From the NCBI GenBank assembly GCA_040954595.2, contig CM082592.2:3968001-4032000 (forward strand): a DNA stretch of 64,000 nucleotides, given 5' to 3'. Each line of letters opens with the position of its first letter. Positions within the stretch are counted from its first letter, which is position 1. Of this stretch, positions 60,645-64,000 are shown piece after piece. This DNA is from Balanoglossus misakiensis. Its lineage: Eukaryota; Hemichordata. The notes below the pieces were generated by a model. The model worked only from the letters and a program-made list of their open reading frames with translations. It did not search any database and was not told the DNA's origin. The translations under genes and the position numbers were made by a program.

Positions 60645-60771
60645 ATGGAGCACCGGGGTGACTGCGTCGTCTACGTGGTGGAGTCACTGGCAAGTTCAGG
60701 TCCGGAGACAAAGGAGAGTTCAGTGTCGGGATCTGACATGGCATTTCTGGCCGCGCTGCCGGAGTTTGGCG
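60645..60771 (+). CDS. Candidate downstream first exon (42 residues plus one base)
   Basis: An ATG in good Kozak context (ATC before, G after; A at -3) opens MEHRGDCVVYVVESLASS and continues to LAALPEFG before GGCG|GTAGGT, a donor in phase 1. The phase equals that of exons 1, 2 and 4-8, so it could splice to the same downstream exons and produce a short isoform lacking the repeat region. Sequence just upstream is purine-rich (GATAGAGATAGCGCGGAAG) with no clear acceptor, which favours a first exon. Codon content is GC-rich compared with the flanks. Alternatively it belongs to a different gene. Confidence 0.45.
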
Positions 60772-62009
60772 GTAGGTGCACTATACACACCCCTATTGTC
60801 CTAGTGTTCATTGTTCTTCGTCATCATTGTTTACTTCAGGGACGCTTTCAAAAAAAAGACCCACAGTGCTGGTACCATTGCTATTACTTAATTATACATG
60901 TTAGCATCCCAAATGCCACCTTGCCTGTCTGGTGGAAATGTACAATTTTGATCTAATTTAATTTTAGCAAAGTACCAGTATGTTACATGTCGAAAGTGAA
61001 TTAATTGCAGACGGTTTTTATCAATAGCTGAACACTTTTACTCAAATTAGCTAGGTAGGTTAGTCCTGACATTATTTGATATTTCACTACAGATCTGTAA
61101 GTTTTTATCGACTAAGTGCAAGCTGTTAATGAAATGAAAATTTGTTCTCACTGCAATACTTTCTGTTACCTTGGGGATTAATGTACACATACAAGCAAAG
61201 ATTCTTCATTCTGTCGAAGAGTTTACTAAATTTGTGGGGCAGATTTTAAAAAAGGGACAAAGCTTGGATATTGGCCAAATGAAAACCCACTTAGCATAAC
61301 ATAGCATTTTCTTTTCAAATTCTCCAATACTGATTGTATACTCAAAGTGGCGGCGATTTGGCATTGAGAGATAGGAGGATAGCGTGCATGCATGCGGCCA
61401 TTTTTAAATGCCTTCACCGCGTGGAGAGATTGCGGTTCCCATGGTTACAGTTCATTGTTTATGTGTTTGATTAGCGCTGGAGTGTGTGTGTCTTGAGGGT
61501 AAATACATAGCGGGGTTAGGACAAGGTATACAACTCTGTTACAGGCACATTTTTGAGGCTCTTTACAGATGTTCGCGATACCAGTCTGTTTACACAATTG
61601 TACTACTGGGTCTTCCATTCATGAATTTTGGTCCACTGCCGTGGGGTGTAATCAGCCAGTGCTGTATCTTCTGATCAATAGAAATGGTGCCCTTTAAAAA
61701 GACCCTATTCACATTCTGAAATGGAGCTGTGGGTTGTTTTAAATGACAATCAAGTGTCAACGCCAGAAATGACCGGATTCGGGGAATTTTATTTTACGGG
61801 GGCTATGTACGTCACATGGTGGTTGTTGACTTTGAGATTTTGAGATTTTTGCCAGCATGGTGATGGGGGGATGGCGCGGTTCCCAGCAGAGACAAAGCCG
61901 TGAATGAGATGTTTGGAATGTGCTTGAACTTTGCTTTGTTGGAACTGACCTGACTGTGACTGTCATGTTTTATCAAATTTATGTACAGGTCAGCTTCAGT
62001 GGTGATGGT

Positions 62010-62031
62010 GGGGGGGGGGGGGGGGGGGGGG
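62010..62031 (+). repeat. 22-base G homopolymer
   Basis: Uninterrupted G run preceded by GGTGATGGT. Confidence 0.95.
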
Positions 62032-62340
62032 TTACGGGTAATTACCTGGGATGATGAGGTCAAGGGATTGTCATTTATTAGAAAAAGTGATAGGAATTAT
62101 TGCTCTTGGGATTTTTAAATTTAAATTTCTTTTTAAGACAGAAATTCGAAAAAGCGAGTTGCCAGTTAGACCATGCATGCATGCAGCTATCTCCTTTCTC
62201 TCGACAAAATAATTTTTGGTCAGATTTAGTAGATTCAGATCGGAAGACTTTAGTTTTGAACTGCTTTACTTGGTTTAATAAGTTAACTTATTTTGAAAAT
62301 GTTATGATTTGTATGAAAAAACAGCGGTAGCAATCTTCAT

Positions 62341-62360
62341 CCCCCCCCCCCCCCCCCCCC
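62341..62360 (+). repeat. 20-base C homopolymer
   Basis: Uninterrupted C run followed by ACAAACACACACACCC, only 310 bases from the G run at 62010. Confidence 0.95.
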
Positions 62361-64000
62361 ACAAACACACACACCCAGTGAGTTAAACTTTTTTTACAAA
62401 TTTAAGTGGGAGACTGCTGTCAATTATGTATTAAAAAAAGGCTATGAAAGATTTGGTTTCACCGCGATGTATCGCAGAGAGTCTAACCCTTGACTTCCTC
62501 TGAAAATTATTGATCCATGGAAAACATGTCCTCGCTAGACTCCTCAACTACAAACACACTTAATTAGAAAAACTCTGCAAACAAATCCGCAGGCTGTAAC
62601 AAGAAGTAAATACATGTGTAATTGGATTGAGTCTACGGTGGCAGATTAAAGTAGGAGTTAGTCAGAATGTCCTTAGGTGATACCAACTTGTATGAAATCA
62701 TTCACTTAAACCGAGACTTTCAGTAGTTTAAAAAATTCATAACCTTGATTGCTCGTAAAGAATTCAGTCATTCCCTCGGGGTGAAACAGTAAATTTAAAA
62801 AAGTTTCATATTCAGAAATTCATGCTTTAGGTGCTGATCTTCTCAGCATGTTCTCGTAATTCTTATAAGCAGAGGTTCAATAAACTCAGTAATTTATCAA
62901 GCCTATGAAAGAAGTGCTTACAAATACTGAGATATACTTTTTCAGCTAAGATTTCAGCGCGATAACCTCTAAACAGAGTGCAACTATAAAGGCTTTGTAG
63001 ATAATCTTCCATCTTCATCGACAAAATCAATCTCCTAAAGTACATAATTTGGTTAAACTTCGGTCTCTGGTTGTTTCCCAACTGTCTGGGTGTTCATGTT
63101 TGCATAGCTACCTGGGCGAAGAAAAATGCTGTTTTTTCAGACAATGCTGCATTGCAAACAGACGTAAAACGTTGGACACCAGTACAATTGTTCACTAGAA
63201 TTTACAGAACATTGCGGTATCTCGAAGAACGCTGTCATAAAAAACACCAACAATGACAATTGGCATCTTAATTAGATCAGTTTAAATGGAGGGGAAAAAT
63301 GCTCTTATTCTTGTCTGCTTTTATGAAGTCTCTTTTACGAGCGAGGTGGGATGTTCATTGTTTTGATGAGTTTGATTTTTCCAAAGTTCAGGGACTCGGT
63401 GACCAATCTAAATACCCGACTGTTTATGACAAGCTGTCTATATAAATGCTCAGGGGTTTTCTGAGGGGCAGTTACTGTACTAGAGAATAATAGCTATGAA
63501 AATGCCATTGTGTGAGCTGTGTGGTAATCTCCCCAAATCTTAACAAAATAATTCTACTCTGAAGGACATAGGCAGACTCAGCCCATCTTGTTTTCTGTTT
63601 CCTTGCATTTTGCTAATTTTTGCAGTTCTCCTGTTCATGCTCGTGTCTCCGTCAAATACTGAAACACGAATCTCAATCTCAACTTGATACATTGATTAAG
63701 ATCATAATTGAGGAAAGAGCACTAGAAATTTGAGACACTGACCTAGAAAATATGGAAAGATACATATTTCTGCTGATGGAGTATGCCAAGTTGAAAATCA
63801 ATACATTGATCGGGTGCAGTGCTATCATATAAATAAACCAAATATGGACCAGAAGCATCTTCTATATTAAATATCCGTTAAAATTTTCACTATTAAGCCA
63901 CTTTTCTTGTATTTGCACCAGTTTGTCGGCTCTTGGTGAAGTGTATCACGATAGTTGAGTAATTCTTTGTGTGACGGCTGATTGAACGGATGCGGCCCCA

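Larger units (their letters stand above)
60772..64000. other. Non-coding to window end
   Basis: Starts GTAGGT. Contains an X-box-like GTTCCCATGGTTAC (61435-61448) and the two long homopolymers. I looked for acceptors followed by open phase 1 sequence and found none I would call. Confidence 0.45.

Noticed and set aside
60830-60955. Acceptor-like TTTACTTCAG followed by an open phase 1 stretch considered as a further exon
   Set aside because: The frame closes after about 20 codons with no good donor before the stop and no resemblance to the gene's composition.
63600-63690. Acceptor-like TTTTTGCAG near the window end considered as a next exon
   Set aside because: The phase 1 reading closes after about 20 codons without a donor.

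Overview
This is a eukaryotic window, most likely from a marine invertebrate animal. It is AT-rich non-coding DNA full of short palindromic transposon relics (MITE-like), with one intron-rich gene on the + strand. I see no operons, bacterial genes, rRNA, tRNA or CRISPR. Long GT-AG introns, a large nuclear gene and TIR elements with TTAA, TA, TTA or 9-bp target-site signatures suggest a bilaterian such as a hemichordate, amphioxus or mollusc. The species cannot be fixed from sequence alone.

The only gene I can model runs through 40632-58271 and continues off the right end. It has eight coding exons: 40632-40707, 40855-41028, 46962-47161, 48651-48753, 49499-49609, 50385-50474, 52594-53913 and 58062-58271. 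All junctions are GT-AG and keep the reading frame, giving 761 residues plus one base. The encoded segment is acidic and low-complexity at first (poly-N, poly-E). It then becomes a long Ser/Pro/Lys-rich, probably disordered region carrying five copies of a short motif, SD-x-ESV-x-TEDYE. I do not recognise the family; a cytoskeletal or scaffold protein is only a guess. Two further ATG exons, at 6246-6318 and 60645-60771, also end in phase 1 before a GT donor. They could be alternative first exons of the same gene, which would make 6.3-40.6 kb a giant first intron.

Layout: 1-6.2 kb is non-coding, with two palindromic elements and a TTAA MITE. At 6.2-6.3 kb is the candidate upstream first exon. 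From 6.3 to 40.6 kb there are no convincing coding exons, but there are many TIR elements: a piggyBac-like TTAA family, a TTAAAGGGACA family, a TACTGTAAAACGG family, a Harbinger-like element, a Mutator-like foldback with an exact 9-bp duplication, and a 66-bp-arm hairpin. The main gene occupies 40.6-58.3 kb. The third candidate first exon is at 60.6 kb, and the rest to 64 kb holds nothing coding that I can support.

Regulatory-looking patterns worth checking are recurrent RFX X-box-like palindromes, three POU octamers spaced exactly 19 bp apart, and a palindrome carrying two perfect DR1 nuclear-receptor sites in intron 6. A stop codon also lies directly behind the large exon, followed by an array of AATAAA hexamers, which suggests a possible short isoform.
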